Positions 27,773 to 37,301 of a DNA stretch of 64,000 nt are shown one piece after another; position 1 is the first letter of the stretch; the number at the start of each line of letters is the position of its first letter. Both the position numbers and the translations under genes were made by a program. This DNA is from Pseudoalteromonas flavipulchra NCIMB 2033 = ATCC BAA-314 (GTDB taxonomy: Bacteria; Pseudomonadota; Gammaproteobacteria; Enterobacterales; Alteromonadaceae), in contig JWIH01000018.1 in assembly GCA_000814665.1 (NCBI GenBank), positions 186,001-250,000 of the forward strand. The letters run 5' to 3'. A model generated the notes under the pieces. That model made no database searches and was not told the DNA's origin. It saw only the letters and a list, made by a program, of their open reading frames with translations.

Positions 27773-30430
27773 GTGAAGTTCCTCAGACTACTACTCCTCT
27801 CAATGCTTTTTTTGATCTCACATCAAACAATAGCGGTAACACCCAGTAAACAGCAAATAGAGCAGTTTAAAAAGCTCCCCAAAGCACAACAAGAAGCCTT
27901 AGCAAAACGTTATGGTTTCGATGTAAGTGCGTTAGATAACAACAAAAAAGGTGATAAAAAGAACGAAGAGAAGGAATCTTCGATTTTACCACGTGACAAA
28001 AAGGGGTTACTGGAAGAGGAAGAAGAAGAGGATAAATTCAAACCAAAGTTAGAAGAGCTTAAGCCTTTTGGTTATGAACTCTTTGCTGGTGAGCCTACGA
28101 CTTTTATTCCTTCTGAGTTGGCTGCTATTCCTGATACTTACTTGCTTGGGATTGGAGATACAGTAAAAATCAACCTGTATGGTAAAACCAATGAAGAGCA
28201 CGAAGTACAAATCGATCGTGAAGGACGTCTCGCAATTCCTAACCTAAGCCCAATTCATGTAATTGGCTTATCATTTAAGGAATTGAAAGCACTGATCTCG
28301 AAAAAAATCTCTGAGGAAATGATCGGTGTTCAAGCTTTCGTCTCGATGGGTGAGCTTAACCCTATGCGTATTATGGTAGTGGGTGAAGCCTATAAGCCTG
28401 GTAGCTATACAGTGTCTCCTCTCGCCACTGTCACACACGCTCTGTTTGTTTCTGGTGGAGTGAGTGATAATGGTTCGCTGAGAAAAATCCAAGTCAAAAG
28501 GGCTGGTAAGCTAGTTACTACCTTCGATCTCTATGACTTATTGCTATTTGGTGATAGCTCTGATGATGTGGTTTTAAAGCCTGGCGATGTTGTTTTTATT
28601 CCGCCAGCGGCTAAGAAAATAAAAGTAAAAGGTGAAGTTAACCGCCAAGCTATCTTTGAGCTTAAAGAATCTGACTCGCTTGAGAGTGTGATGGCTATGT
28701 CAGGAGGCTTCAAAGCCAATGCAAATAAATCGAAAGTGGTTGTCTCACGCTACAACGGTGATGGAAGGCGCATCACCCTAAACTACAACTTTACTGAAAA
28801 CACAAGCTACAAACCACAAAACGGTGATGAAATTTCGGTCAACGCGGCTTCAACTCGTTTCCAAAATACCGTTACTGTAGTTGGTGCGGTAACCAGCCCA
28901 GGTCATTATGAATGGCATCAGGGTAAGACACTCAAAGATATCTTCAGTGCGCCACGTGAAGACTTGCTATCCATTGCAGATTTTGGCTACTCATTGATTA
29001 TTCGTGAAGTTAACTTTGAAGGCGACATCGCTATCCATCAGTTTTCTTTACAAGATATTTTTAACGGTAAAGCGGGAGATATAGAGCTCGAGTCTAACGA
29101 TACAATCGTCGTATTTAGCCGTTATCAGCTTAAAGAAGAAGAAGAACAGTTATTAGAAGACCTCGCGTATAACAAAGAGCAACTGAAACTACGCGAAAAC
29201 GTGAAGTTATGGGAGCAATTTGAGCGTGATGAGTTCTTAAAATATATTGGTTTGAAAGAAGATGAACTATTTGAGCTTGAGGAAGAAGTTAAATTAATCA
29301 CAAGTATTGATGCACTTTTTCAAAAGCCTGAAGAAGTAGAAGAAGAAGACTATGCGGTATTTAGTCGTCAAAAGCTACTTGCGCCAATTGTTGCTAAGCT
29401 ACAGAGGCAGGCAACACCTAGCGAACCTGCAAAATTGTTTGCGGTAAACGGTCAAGTAAAGTTTCCTGGTGTTTATCCATTATCTGAAAATGCAGATTTC
29501 CAAAAGGCGGTGCAAGCTGGCGGTGGATTTCTAGAAGCTGCGTATCTCGAGCAGGTTGAGCTAACTCGAGTTGTTTATAATGATGGTAAACAGGTGGAAC
29601 ATATCCAGCTCAACGGGTTGAACGAGTTGGCTAATCCAACTCAAATACTGACGAGCAAAGATACTGTTAACATTTTCCCAAGACCTAATTGGCAAGAAAG
29701 ACTACAAGTAAAGGTTGTTGGCGAGGTTAAGTTCCCTGGGACGTACACCATTAAGCGTGGTGAGACACTTGATAGCCTACTAGAAAGAGTTGGTGGCTTT
29801 AATCAATTTGCACATAAAGAAGCGGCAATTTTTACGCGTGAATCTATCAAGCGTAAAGAAACTTCTCAAATTCAACGCCTAACTCAAGAGTTAAGACGCG
29901 ATATTATTACTAATACTTTCCAAAAAAGTGCCACTGCAAATACTTCTATGCCATATGAAGATATGGATCAAATATTAAAAGATTTATCGAAGGTTGAAGC
30001 GTTAGGACGTTTGGTTATTGATCTTGATAAACGTTCGACCCAATCTTTGCAGTTAGAAGATGGTGATGCGTTATATATCCCAGCGATGCAAGACTCTGTT
30101 AGTGTCATTGGTGAGGTTAATCTGGCTGCAACGCACTTATTCGATTCATCCAAGTCTGTTGATGACTACATTAAAGCTAGCGGTGGATTAAAGCAAAAAG
30201 CGGATGATGAGCGTATTTATATCATAAAAGCCAATGGTTCAGTTGAATTACCAAGTTCAGGATCATGGTTTGCAGTCAGCAGCCATGGAGGCCAACTAGC
30301 GCCGGGCGACACGATCGTTGTACCTCTAGACGCTCAACATATTGATAGCTTGACACTGTGGAGTACAGCGACACAGATTATTTATCAGCTTGGCTTAGCT
30401 GCGGCTTCAATTGCAACGCTTAACAAATAA
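27773..30430 (+). CDS. Large SLBB-domain polysaccharide export protein (Wza-like)
   Basis: 885-residue exported protein likely to act in moving capsule/exopolysaccharide across the envelope. A signal peptide (about 1-22) precedes a charged linker. A Poly_export domain follows (YLLGIGDTVKINLYG...DREGRLAIP, about residues 120-205), then several SLBB repeats (VVGEAYKPGSYTV, VKGEVNRQAIFEL, VVGAVTSPGHYEW, VNGQVKFPGVYPL, VVGEVKFPGTYTI, VIGEVNLAATHLF). A Glu/Lys-rich predicted coiled coil lies near 450-510. It is much longer than Wza (about 380) and resembles the long SLBB proteins of marine gammaproteobacteria. GTG 27773 is preferred over ATG 27758 because GGAAGAG precedes it by six bases. Its stop overlaps the Wzz-like start. 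Confidence 0.86.
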   Translation: MKFLRLLLLSMLFLISHQTIAVTPSKQQIEQFKKLPKAQQEALAKRYGFDVSALDNNKKGDKKNEEKESSILPRDKKGLLEEEEEEDKFKPKLEELKPFGYELFAGEPTTFIPSELAAIPDTYLLGIGDTVKINLYGKTNEEHEVQIDREGRLAIPNLSPIHVIGLSFKELKALISKKISEEMIGVQAFVSMGELNPMRIMVVGEAYKPGSYTVSPLATVTHALFVSGGVSDNGSLRKIQVKRAGKLVTTFDLYDLLLFGDSSDDVVLKPGDVVFIPPAAKKIKVKGEVNRQAIFELKESDSLESVMAMSGGFKANANKSKVVVSRYNGDGRRITLNYNFTENTSYKPQNGDEISVNAASTRFQNTVTVVGAVTSPGHYEWHQGKTLKDIFSAPREDLLSIADFGYSLIIREVNFEGDIAIHQFSLQDIFNGKAGDIELESNDTIVVFSRYQLKEEEEQLLEDLAYNKEQLKLRENVKLWEQFERDEFLKYIGLKEDELFELEEEVKLITSIDALFQKPEEVEEEDYAVFSRQKLLAPIVAKLQRQATPSEPAKLFAVNGQVKFPGVYPLSENADFQKAVQAGGGFLEAAYLEQVELTRVVYNDGKQVEHIQLNGLNELANPTQILTSKDTVNIFPRPNWQERLQVKVVGEVKFPGTYTIKRGETLDSLLERVGGFNQFAHKEAAIFTRESIKRKETSQIQRLTQELRRDIITNTFQKSATANTSMPYEDMDQILKDLSKVEALGRLVIDLDKRSTQSLQLEDGDALYIPAMQDSVSVIGEVNLAATHLFDSSKSVDDYIKASGGLKQKADDERIYIIKANGSVELPSSGSWFAVSSHGGQLAPGDTIVVPLDAQHIDSLTLWSTATQIIYQLGLAAASIATLNK

Positions 30431-31374
30431 TGGATAACAATAAACAGATGACTGAAGCTGATATCATTAAAAAAAATGAAGTTGATTTGACTGAAATTTT
30501 GTCAGTGCTTTGGAGGGGAAAGTGGCTAATTATATTAATCACTGCTGTATTTGCTGTATCCAGTGTGTTTTTTGCACTTTCTCTACCGAATACTTATAAA
30601 GCGACAGTATTACTTTCACCTGTTGAAGATACTCAAGGCGGCATGCTCTCAAATTTGAAATCGGAGTTTGGCGGCTTAGCTGCAATGGCTGGGGTGAATT
30701 TGGGGGGAAGAAAAGGTGATAAATCTGCTCTTGCGCTTCAAGTAATGCAAAGCCGCTCGTTTTTAAATAACTTTGTTGAAAAATATGAGTTAAAGCCAAA
30801 ACTACTAGCTACTGAAGGCTGGGATCTGGGTAGTAATCAGCTGATATACAATGGTAAAGTTTATGATAAAGAAGCTGGTACTTGGCTCAGAGATGTTGCA
30901 GCACCTTTTAAGCCCGAGCCAGGCATTCAAGAAGTATATGAACATATCAGAGCAAAAAACTTAGCTGTGATTGAAGAAAAGGAAAAAGGACTAATTACTA
31001 TTGCAATGACTCATTATTCCCCCTACTTAGCGAAGGAAATGGTTGAAAACATCGTTGTGGAAATTAACGATTACATGAAAGCTGAGGCAGTAGCAGAGTC
31101 CAATGTAAAAATAGAGTATTTAAAAAAAGCATTAGCGGAAACATCGGTTGCAGATATGCAGAAGATATTTTACCAGCTGATCGAGCAACAAGAGCAGGCA
31201 AAGATGCTAGCGCAAACACAGTCACAATATGTGTTTAAGACAATTGATCCTGCCATTCTACCGATCCAAAAAGCTGGACCAAAGCGAGCATTGATTTGCC
31301 TTGCTATTACTTTCTTAGGCAGCGTACTTGCGTTTGTTCTGTTATTATTCAGACATTTTGTGCTCAGAAAGTAA
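30430..31374 (+). CDS. wzz: Wzz-type polysaccharide chain-length/co-polymerase protein
   Basis: Inner-membrane protein thought to control polysaccharide chain length. The 314-residue protein has the Wzz fold: cytoplasmic N-tail, TM1 (about 34-54), the PNTYKATVLLSP entry to the periplasmic domain, a helical stretch, and TM2 (about 288-308) preceded by a Pro-rich segment (PAILPIQKAGPKRAL). No C-terminal kinase domain is present, so it is not a Wzc. It overlaps the SLBB gene by one base (TAATG), and a 100-base gap follows. Confidence 0.88.
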   Translation: MDNNKQMTEADIIKKNEVDLTEILSVLWRGKWLIILITAVFAVSSVFFALSLPNTYKATVLLSPVEDTQGGMLSNLKSEFGGLAAMAGVNLGGRKGDKSALALQVMQSRSFLNNFVEKYELKPKLLATEGWDLGSNQLIYNGKVYDKEAGTWLRDVAAPFKPEPGIQEVYEHIRAKNLAVIEEKEKGLITIAMTHYSPYLAKEMVENIVVEINDYMKAEAVAESNVKIEYLKKALAETSVADMQKIFYQLIEQQEQAKMLAQTQSQYVFKTIDPAILPIQKAGPKRALICLAITFLGSVLAFVLLLFRHFVLRK

Positions 31375-31417
31375 TTTTTGGGTAGGGTAGATAGTTGTTA
31401 TTTAGTGTTATTGGCAA

Positions 31418-31446
31418 TTTAGTTTAAATTTAATTTCTATTACAAT
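31418..31446 (+). promoter_or_regulatory. Possible promoter of the wecA/secretion operon
   Basis: TTTAGT, 17-base spacer, TACAAT. The -35 fits poorly (3 of 6), so support is weak; it is the only plausible pair in the 100-base gap. Confidence 0.3.
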
Positions 31447-31474
31447 GGCGCGTTAATTAGATAATGATGGAAGC

Positions 31475-32545
31475 ATGTGGATCTTTATGGTCATTTTCTT
31501 TGCATTTTTAGCATCGTACTGTTCAATTTTTATGATTAAGCCTGTCGCTGAGCGTTTTGGCTTAGTTGACGTACCCTGCAGCCGAAAAAAGCATGTGGGT
31601 GCTATTCCGCTTATCGGTGGTGTATCGATTTTTGTGGCAGTGTTGGCTTCAATCATTGTGTTTTTGCCACTTGAGAAAAAGCTGATAGTTTACTTAATTT
31701 GTGCTGCTGCTATCGTCCTTCTTGGGGTAATTGATGATTATCGCCAATTAGGAGTCAAGATCCGTTTAGGTGTTCAGGCGTTAGTTGCACTCATTATGAT
31801 GTGGGGATCTGACGCTTATATTCATAACTTGGGCAATTTGTTTGGATTTGGCTCTATTGACTTAGGGTTGTTAGGGATTCCTTTTACAGTCATTGCTGTT
31901 ATTGCTGCTATAAATGCCTTTAACATGATTGATGGTATAGACGGCCTAGCTGGTGCCATGAGTATTACAACGTTTGCAGCCATTTTAATATTAATGGGGG
32001 TTAATGGTGGGCAGTTGTCGGTTTTACCGTTAATCATTATTGCAACCATAGTTCCTTATCTCGCCTTTAACCTAGGCGTACTGGGTCACAGAAATAAGAA
32101 AATATTTATGGGTGATGCGGGCTCTATGTTCATTGGGCTGAGCGTTATTTGGTTGTTAATGATAGCTACTCAATCAGAAGTAGATAACGCTTTCAGTCCA
32201 GTTACTGCGCTTTGGATAATTGCTATTCCACTGATGGATATGATGGCAATTATCATTAGGCGTGTTAAAAAAGGCCATTCTCCATTCAAAGCAGACAGAG
32301 ATCATTTACATCATGTCTTCATGCGTATAGGTTTTAGCTCCAGAAAGGCCTTAATTACGATATCAATGTTGGCTGTATTTCTTGCGTCGATAGGGATTGT
32401 TGGAGAGTTGATAGGTATTCCCCATTGGTTTATGTTAGTCTTATTTATCGGTATTTTTGTTGCTTATTCTGCTTGTATTCAACATGCATGGAAGGTAGCA
32501 CGGTTTTTAAGAAAGCACGTCTTTATCAAAAAAATTAAAGAGTAG
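31475..32545 (+). CDS. wecA: WecA-like undecaprenyl-phosphate GlcNAc-1-phosphate transferase
   Basis: Polytopic enzyme that starts glycan assembly by making Und-PP-GlcNAc. The 356-residue protein has about 11 membrane segments and the family motifs LGVIDDYRQL (DD, Mg2+ binding), NAFNMIDGIDGLAG, FMGDAGSMFIG and the cytoplasmic HSPFKADRDHLHH loop. It is likely the initiating enzyme for the polysaccharide genes downstream. Only four bases separate its stop from the first pseudopilin gene, so it appears to head the secretion operon's transcript. This is an unusual pairing. Confidence 0.88.
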   Translation: MWIFMVIFFAFLASYCSIFMIKPVAERFGLVDVPCSRKKHVGAIPLIGGVSIFVAVLASIIVFLPLEKKLIVYLICAAAIVLLGVIDDYRQLGVKIRLGVQALVALIMMWGSDAYIHNLGNLFGFGSIDLGLLGIPFTVIAVIAAINAFNMIDGIDGLAGAMSITTFAAILILMGVNGGQLSVLPLIIIATIVPYLAFNLGVLGHRNKKIFMGDAGSMFIGLSVIWLLMIATQSEVDNAFSPVTALWIIAIPLMDMMAIIIRRVKKGHSPFKADRDHLHHVFMRIGFSSRKALITISMLAVFLASIGIVGELIGIPHWFMLVLFIGIFVAYSACIQHAWKVARFLRKHVFIKKIKE

Positions 32546-32549
32546 TTCA

Positions 32550-32966
32550 ATGAAAAACAATATGAAGGCAAAGAATAAACATAACGGCTTCACCATGATG
32601 GAGTTGTTAATTGTGATCGTAATTTTAGGCTTGCTAGCTTCATTAGTGGCACCAAAATTTTTCAACAAGCTTGGAAGCGCCTCTCGAGATATCGCTGCGG
32701 CACAGATGAATGCATTTGAAACTGCACTTGATACTTACCGCCTTGATATTGGTACATACCCACAAAGCTTAAACGAGCTAAGAGAGAGTGACAATCCAAG
32801 GTGGGATGGACCTTATTTACCAAAAAACATCCCTTTGGATCCATGGGGTAATAGTTATAATTATTCTCAACCAGGAAATAATGGTGAACCATATTCACTG
32901 TTTAGCTTTGGTGCTGATGGTAAAGAGGGTGGTGAAGGCGATAACCGAGATATTATTCACAAATGA
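32550..32966 (+). CDS. gspG: Major pseudopilin, GspG-like (type II secretion)
   Basis: 138-residue prepilin with a basic leader, cleavage site NG-FTMMELL (Glu+5) and one hydrophobic helix (about 15-34). The C-terminus fits GspG: WDGPYLPKNIPLDPWGNSYNY and the Asp/Gly-rich calcium-binding end FGADGKEGGEGDNRD. In the family it forms the pseudopilus that pushes substrates through the secretin. ATG 32550 or the in-frame ATG 32562 could be used. It overlaps the ATPase gene (ATGA). It comes first in the set, whereas classical gsp operons have it after C-D-E-F. Confidence 0.93.
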   Translation: MKNNMKAKNKHNGFTMMELLIVIVILGLLASLVAPKFFNKLGSASRDIAAAQMNAFETALDTYRLDIGTYPQSLNELRESDNPRWDGPYLPKNIPLDPWGNSYNYSQPGNNGEPYSLFSFGADGKEGGEGDNRDIIHK

Positions 32967-34603
32967 GTTTATTTAGTGATTTTCTAGTCCATAACTATGA
33001 ACTACAGGACTCAGATGTTCGCAGAGCTCTGACATATCAAGAAAAGTTTGGTGGAAAGCTAGAAGAGATTTTGGTGAATATGGGCATTTTAGATGACAGC
33101 CTAATTCCTGATATTTTAGCGTCATATCTAGAGCTATCTCTGTTTGATATCAATTCGGAGTTTTCAGTTTTTGTTGAATATCAATATTTCACCTATTTTG
33201 CTAGCCACAACTGGCTTGTTCTGAGAGGTGAAAATGAAACGCTTGAGTTTGTTACTTCTGATCCGTTGAATCCAGTTTTAAATAACTGGCTTGCAGAGCA
33301 TGAAATCAACTGTACTATCAAAATAGCGTCGGAATCTGTAGTTAAATCAATTCTTTCTGAATACTCTACAAATAAAAGCAACGTAGATGAGGTTAGTTCG
33401 GGTTCAGAAGAACAAAGGCTAAGGGATTTAGCATCAGAAGCTCCGATTGTTAATTTGCTGAACTCCCTAATGACTCGCGCCTTGAGGGAAGGTGCATCGG
33501 ATATGCATATTGAACCTTTTAGAGGGCGTTGTCGTGTTCGCTATCGGGTCGATGGTGTACTACTGGATATAGAAAAACTCCCGTCATCGATGCAGCTGCC
33601 TGTAGTTACCAGATTAAAAATCTTATCTGGGATGGATATTGCTGAAAAGCGCCGCCCGCAGGATGGTAAAATTGAGCTTAAACTTGCTGGTCAAGAAATT
33701 GATATTCGTGTTTCTGCGTTACCTGTAAACGAAGGTGAGTCGGTCGTAATGCGATTTCTTCGTAAAGAGAATGTCACTTACGATATAAATGTTTTAGGGC
33801 TATCATCAGATATAGAAACCGCTTTACGTGCAGATATTAAGAAGACTGCGGGAGTTATACTGATGACAGGCCCTACAGGGTCCGGTAAAACAACCACACT
33901 GTATACATTTCTTAATGAACTAAACAATGATGATGTAAAGATCATTACTTTGGAAGACCCTGTAGAATATCAACTGCCTGGAATCAACCAAGTACAAGTT
34001 AATAGCGATATTGGTTTTACATTTGCGTCTGGTTTACGCTCTATAGTGCGTCAAGACCCTGATGTAATAATGTTAGGTGAGATTCGAGATAAAGAAACTG
34101 CACAAATAGCGTTGCAGTCAGCGTTGACTGGGCACTTGGTATTCTCAACTGTTCACACTAACGATGCTGCGAGTGCTTATACTAGGCTATTAGACTTAGG
34201 TGTGGAAGAATTTCTTTTAAATGCAGCTTTAGTCTCTATTGTCGCCCAGCGTTTAGTAAGAAAAAATTGTTCTCATTGCTCTGAGCCCGTGAATTTGGAG
34301 CAAGAAATTATAGAGAAGTACCTGCTTCATGATCTTGCAGACAAATGCAATGAAACTCTACAGCCGAAGGCCGGTGTAGGTTGTGAAAATTGTGGTTTTA
34401 CAGGCTTTAAAGGCCGGCTTGCCATTATCGAATATTTACCTTGTGACGATTTTATAAGAAGTACTCCAAAAGACAATAACTTCGTTACAGTTGCAAGACA
34501 ACACAATTTAGCTTCAGGTAGAAGAACACTTGTTGAAGACGGATTATTAAAAGTTATTAAGGGACAAACAACGATTGCGGAAGTACTCAGGGTTGCGGGT
34601 TAA
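32963..34603 (+). CDS. gspE: Secretion ATPase, GspE-like
   Basis: Cytoplasmic AAA+ motor of type II secretion/type IV pili. The 546-residue protein has an N-terminal MshEN/GspE-N-like region (about 1-130) and the catalytic half. That half carries Walker A GPTGSGKTTT at about 303-312, Asp box TLEDPVEYQ, Walker B VIMLGEIRDKETA and HTNDAASAYTRLLDLG. The tetracysteine zinc motif (CSHC at 436-439 and CENC near 475) separates GspE/PilB/MshE-type ATPases from others. Overlaps both neighbours. Confidence 0.94.
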   Translation: MSLFSDFLVHNYELQDSDVRRALTYQEKFGGKLEEILVNMGILDDSLIPDILASYLELSLFDINSEFSVFVEYQYFTYFASHNWLVLRGENETLEFVTSDPLNPVLNNWLAEHEINCTIKIASESVVKSILSEYSTNKSNVDEVSSGSEEQRLRDLASEAPIVNLLNSLMTRALREGASDMHIEPFRGRCRVRYRVDGVLLDIEKLPSSMQLPVVTRLKILSGMDIAEKRRPQDGKIELKLAGQEIDIRVSALPVNEGESVVMRFLRKENVTYDINVLGLSSDIETALRADIKKTAGVILMTGPTGSGKTTTLYTFLNELNNDDVKIITLEDPVEYQLPGINQVQVNSDIGFTFASGLRSIVRQDPDVIMLGEIRDKETAQIALQSALTGHLVFSTVHTNDAASAYTRLLDLGVEEFLLNAALVSIVAQRLVRKNCSHCSEPVNLEQEIIEKYLLHDLADKCNETLQPKAGVGCENCGFTGFKGRLAIIEYLPCDDFIRSTPKDNNFVTVARQHNLASGRRTLVEDGLLKVIKGQTTIAEVLRVAG

Positions 34604-35799
34604 TGAACTATATATATCGAGGCTATGATGGCAGTGGTGCAAAGCTTAAAGGGAATGTAGAGGCAGAAGACAAAACTCAAGCCATTGAATTGTTGGAAGC
34701 GCAAGATATAACCGTAATTGAATTAAAGGAAGAGCGAAAAGGGATAACGCTTTTTGGAGGCAGTAAAGTTGGCTTGTCAGAACTTGAATTTATGACATCT
34801 GAACTCAGCTTACTTTTGGCCTCTGGAGTCAAAATAGATAAGAGTTTAGAGATTATTAAAAACTCTAAATCTGAGCCTCAATTGGTCAGATTAATTGAAA
34901 AAATATTAAGCGCAATTAAGTCGGGTGAAAAGCTATCTGAAGCATTTAAAAAAAGTTCACCGATATTTGATGACCTCTATTGTAACCTTATTCAATTAGG
35001 TGAAGAGTCGGGGATGTTGAGTGCAGTCTTTAAGGACCTAGCGGACGATTTAAAGTTTAAAAAGCAGCTGAAAGATAAGATCATATCTTCACTTACGTAT
35101 CCTGCAGTTATTTTTGCTGTTTGTATACTCAGTGTATTTTTTATATTTAACTTTATTATTCCTAAAATGGCAGTGATGTTTGAAGGAATGAAAGAGCTGC
35201 CTTGGTATACCTCTCTCATGTTAGATGCCAGTCAATGGATGCAAAATTATCAGTTTTATTTAATTGGTGGAGTTTTGTTATCAGCTTATGGGATAGTTAA
35301 TTTCACAAAAAAAAACAATGCCTTCAAATCGTGGCTGAACTTAAAGTCTTTAAGAATCCCGGTGCTCTCCCATTTTATCTTATTGGTCGAACGTATTCGC
35401 TTTAATAGTGCTTTAACGATGATGATAAAGTCAGGGGTCGTCGTCGACAAGGCGATAGGGTTTGCACAAAAAAACTTACGTAATATCGAGTTAGCCAATC
35501 AAATAGAAGTGGCTAGAAAAAAGGTTAATGAAGGTGAAAAACTATCTTCTTCCTTAAATCAAACAGATCTCTATCCTGCATTTTTTGTTTCGTTATTGGA
35601 AGTAGGTGAAGAATCCAATAATTTAGAGCTGATCTTTAATGAAATTGCTGACCGTTCAAAAAGTGAGTTTGAATCCTGGACTCAAAAACTGACGTCTTTA
35701 CTCGAGCCTATTATGATATTGATTATGGGCCTACTCGTTGGGGGAGTTGTAGTTGTGATGTTACTGAGTATGGTATCAATGAATGACATTGGGATTTAG
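34603..35799 (+). CDS. gspF: Inner-membrane platform protein, GspF-like
   Basis: 398-residue platform protein that couples the ATPase to pseudopilus assembly. The N-terminal YIYRGYDGSGAKLKGNVEAED is the GspF/PilC opening, two T2SSF repeats follow (about 65-190 and 270-390), and three membrane segments are seen near 167-187, 215-235 and 365-390. ESGMLSAVF and EVGEESNNLELIF are the paired cytoplasmic motifs. The start overlaps the gspE stop by one base. Confidence 0.93.
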   Translation: MNYIYRGYDGSGAKLKGNVEAEDKTQAIELLEAQDITVIELKEERKGITLFGGSKVGLSELEFMTSELSLLLASGVKIDKSLEIIKNSKSEPQLVRLIEKILSAIKSGEKLSEAFKKSSPIFDDLYCNLIQLGEESGMLSAVFKDLADDLKFKKQLKDKIISSLTYPAVIFAVCILSVFFIFNFIIPKMAVMFEGMKELPWYTSLMLDASQWMQNYQFYLIGGVLLSAYGIVNFTKKNNAFKSWLNLKSLRIPVLSHFILLVERIRFNSALTMMIKSGVVVDKAIGFAQKNLRNIELANQIEVARKKVNEGEKLSSSLNQTDLYPAFFVSLLEVGEESNNLELIFNEIADRSKSEFESWTQKLTSLLEPIMILIMGLLVGGVVVVMLLSMVSMNDIGI

Positions 35800-35802
35800 A
35801 TA

Positions 35803-36228
35803 ATGTCTACGAGCCGTGGCTTTACTATGGTTGAATTGCTGGTCGTCTTGGTATTGATTGGGTTACTTAGTAGTTTTGTAGGTCCAATGGTAATTTCTCA
35901 GGTAGAAAAAACAGAAGCTAAAATAGAAGCTGCTCAAATCCTTAAGCTATTTGAGAATGCCAGTCAAACAGCATTTTGGCTTAATGAGAGAGTATTATTT
36001 CGCACCGAAGCAAATAACATTCTGGTTGTTAGAGAGATAAGTGGGAAACAGATTGTTAAAAAAGAGTTTAGAGTGCTTCGATTTAAAACTGGAGAAATTG
36101 AGATTGGGGCTACAGGGGATAGCAGTGCAAGAAGTTTGAATTATTACGTGAATGACCAAATGCGTACAATCGAACTTGTCTCAATGTGGCCTGAATATAA
36201 AGGACTGCCTGTAAATGCATTCAATTAA
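35803..36228 (+). CDS. gspH: Minor pseudopilin, GspH-like
   Basis: 141-residue prepilin with a very short leader and cleavage at RG-FTMVELL, one N-terminal hydrophobic helix and a beta-rich C-terminal part. The position between the platform protein and the I-like pseudopilin suggests GspH, but identity between minor pseudopilins is based on order and length rather than clear sequence. It overlaps the next gene by 14 bases. Confidence 0.75.
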   Translation: MSTSRGFTMVELLVVLVLIGLLSSFVGPMVISQVEKTEAKIEAAQILKLFENASQTAFWLNERVLFRTEANNILVVREISGKQIVKKEFRVLRFKTGEIEIGATGDSSARSLNYYVNDQMRTIELVSMWPEYKGLPVNAFN

Positions 36229-36625
36229 GGGTTTTACACTGATCGAAGTATTAATTGCGTCCATAATTCTTTTTTCGACCATCGCGTTAAGCACACAAGT
36301 TTTTCAAGGGGCAATTATCTCATCGGAGAAAGCTGCGGACCATATAAAAATCTCAGCGATTAAGATGCTATCGTTGGATTTCATTTCAAGTGAAGTTAGG
36401 AAAGGAGAAAGAAAAGGAAGCTTTTCGAATATGGGCGTTATGGTGAGCTGGGAAGCTAATGTGATTAAGAAAGGAGCACCTCCGGCGGTATTTAATTTTG
36501 ACGAAAACCAAATGCAATATTTTGAAGACAAATTTGAAGTGCTAGAAATTTCTGCCACTTTTCAGTTTGGAAGGTTAGTTGACACAATGAAATTCAAAGA
36601 GCTGTATTGGCATGAAAAGTCTTAA
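36215..36625 (+). CDS. gspI: Minor pseudopilin, GspI-like
   Basis: 136-residue prepilin, cleavage KG-FTLIEVL, hydrophobic helix to about residue 28, and a short C-terminal domain; size and order fit GspI, which nucleates the pseudopilus tip with J and K. It overlaps both neighbours by 14 bases, which argues for translational coupling. Confidence 0.75.
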   Translation: MHSIKGFTLIEVLIASIILFSTIALSTQVFQGAIISSEKAADHIKISAIKMLSLDFISSEVRKGERKGSFSNMGVMVSWEANVIKKGAPPAVFNFDENQMQYFEDKFEVLEISATFQFGRLVDTMKFKELYWHEKS

Positions 36626-37301
36626 AGGCTACACACTTGTGGAGCTGCTAATAGCTATGGCGGTTATGTCAAGTTTGATGCTAGTAGGTAGCTTTAGCTA
36701 TCAGTTTTTTGCAAACCGTTGGAATAAAGAGTTAGGCTCCTTCTCAAAAGTTGAATCACTGTCTTCTGGTCTTATTGCTTTACAATCTATTTTTAAAGGC
36801 ATATCTCCCTTTGTTATCTATAATACTTCAACCTCACCTCGGACCCCTACTATCTTATTTGAAGGTAACAACGACGCTTTGTTAGGATATACAAAAAGAG
36901 GTCTGATGTATGAAGAGGAAATTTTTCGCATACTTATAGAGCCAGAAGGTGAGGGCTTTCAATTAGTTTATCAGTACAATAACTTTAATAAAATGAGGCT
37001 TTTAGAGACTACAGATACAATTGAATTTGAGAAAAGTGTTGTATTGCTGAATAACATAAAGCACGTCACCTTTCAATATTATGGTTGGAATAGCATTACC
37101 GAAAAAGTAGAATCGGGAAGTACTGGCACAACCCCTAATTTAATGGAAAAGTACTCTTCAAGTACCACGCAATTGCTGCCTTTATACATTCTTGTGAGCA
37201 TAGCAACCGAGGAGGGAAGTGCCGTAATAAAGGTGGATACGGAAAAAGGGGCGCATCGACATATCTCTCCTTATATCGGGAGACTACTGGATGAAGTCTA
37301 G
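36612..37301 (+). CDS. gspJ: Minor pseudopilin, GspJ-like
   Basis: 229-residue prepilin, cleavage KG-YTLVELL, hydrophobic helix to about residue 30 and a larger C-terminal domain, as expected for GspJ in the I-J-K tip complex. Ends IGRLLDEV and overlaps the K-like gene by 11 bases. Confidence 0.76.
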   Translation: MKSLKGYTLVELLIAMAVMSSLMLVGSFSYQFFANRWNKELGSFSKVESLSSGLIALQSIFKGISPFVIYNTSTSPRTPTILFEGNNDALLGYTKRGLMYEEEIFRILIEPEGEGFQLVYQYNNFNKMRLLETTDTIEFEKSVVLLNNIKHVTFQYYGWNSITEKVESGSTGTTPNLMEKYSSSTTQLLPLYILVSIATEEGSAVIKVDTEKGAHRHISPYIGRLLDEV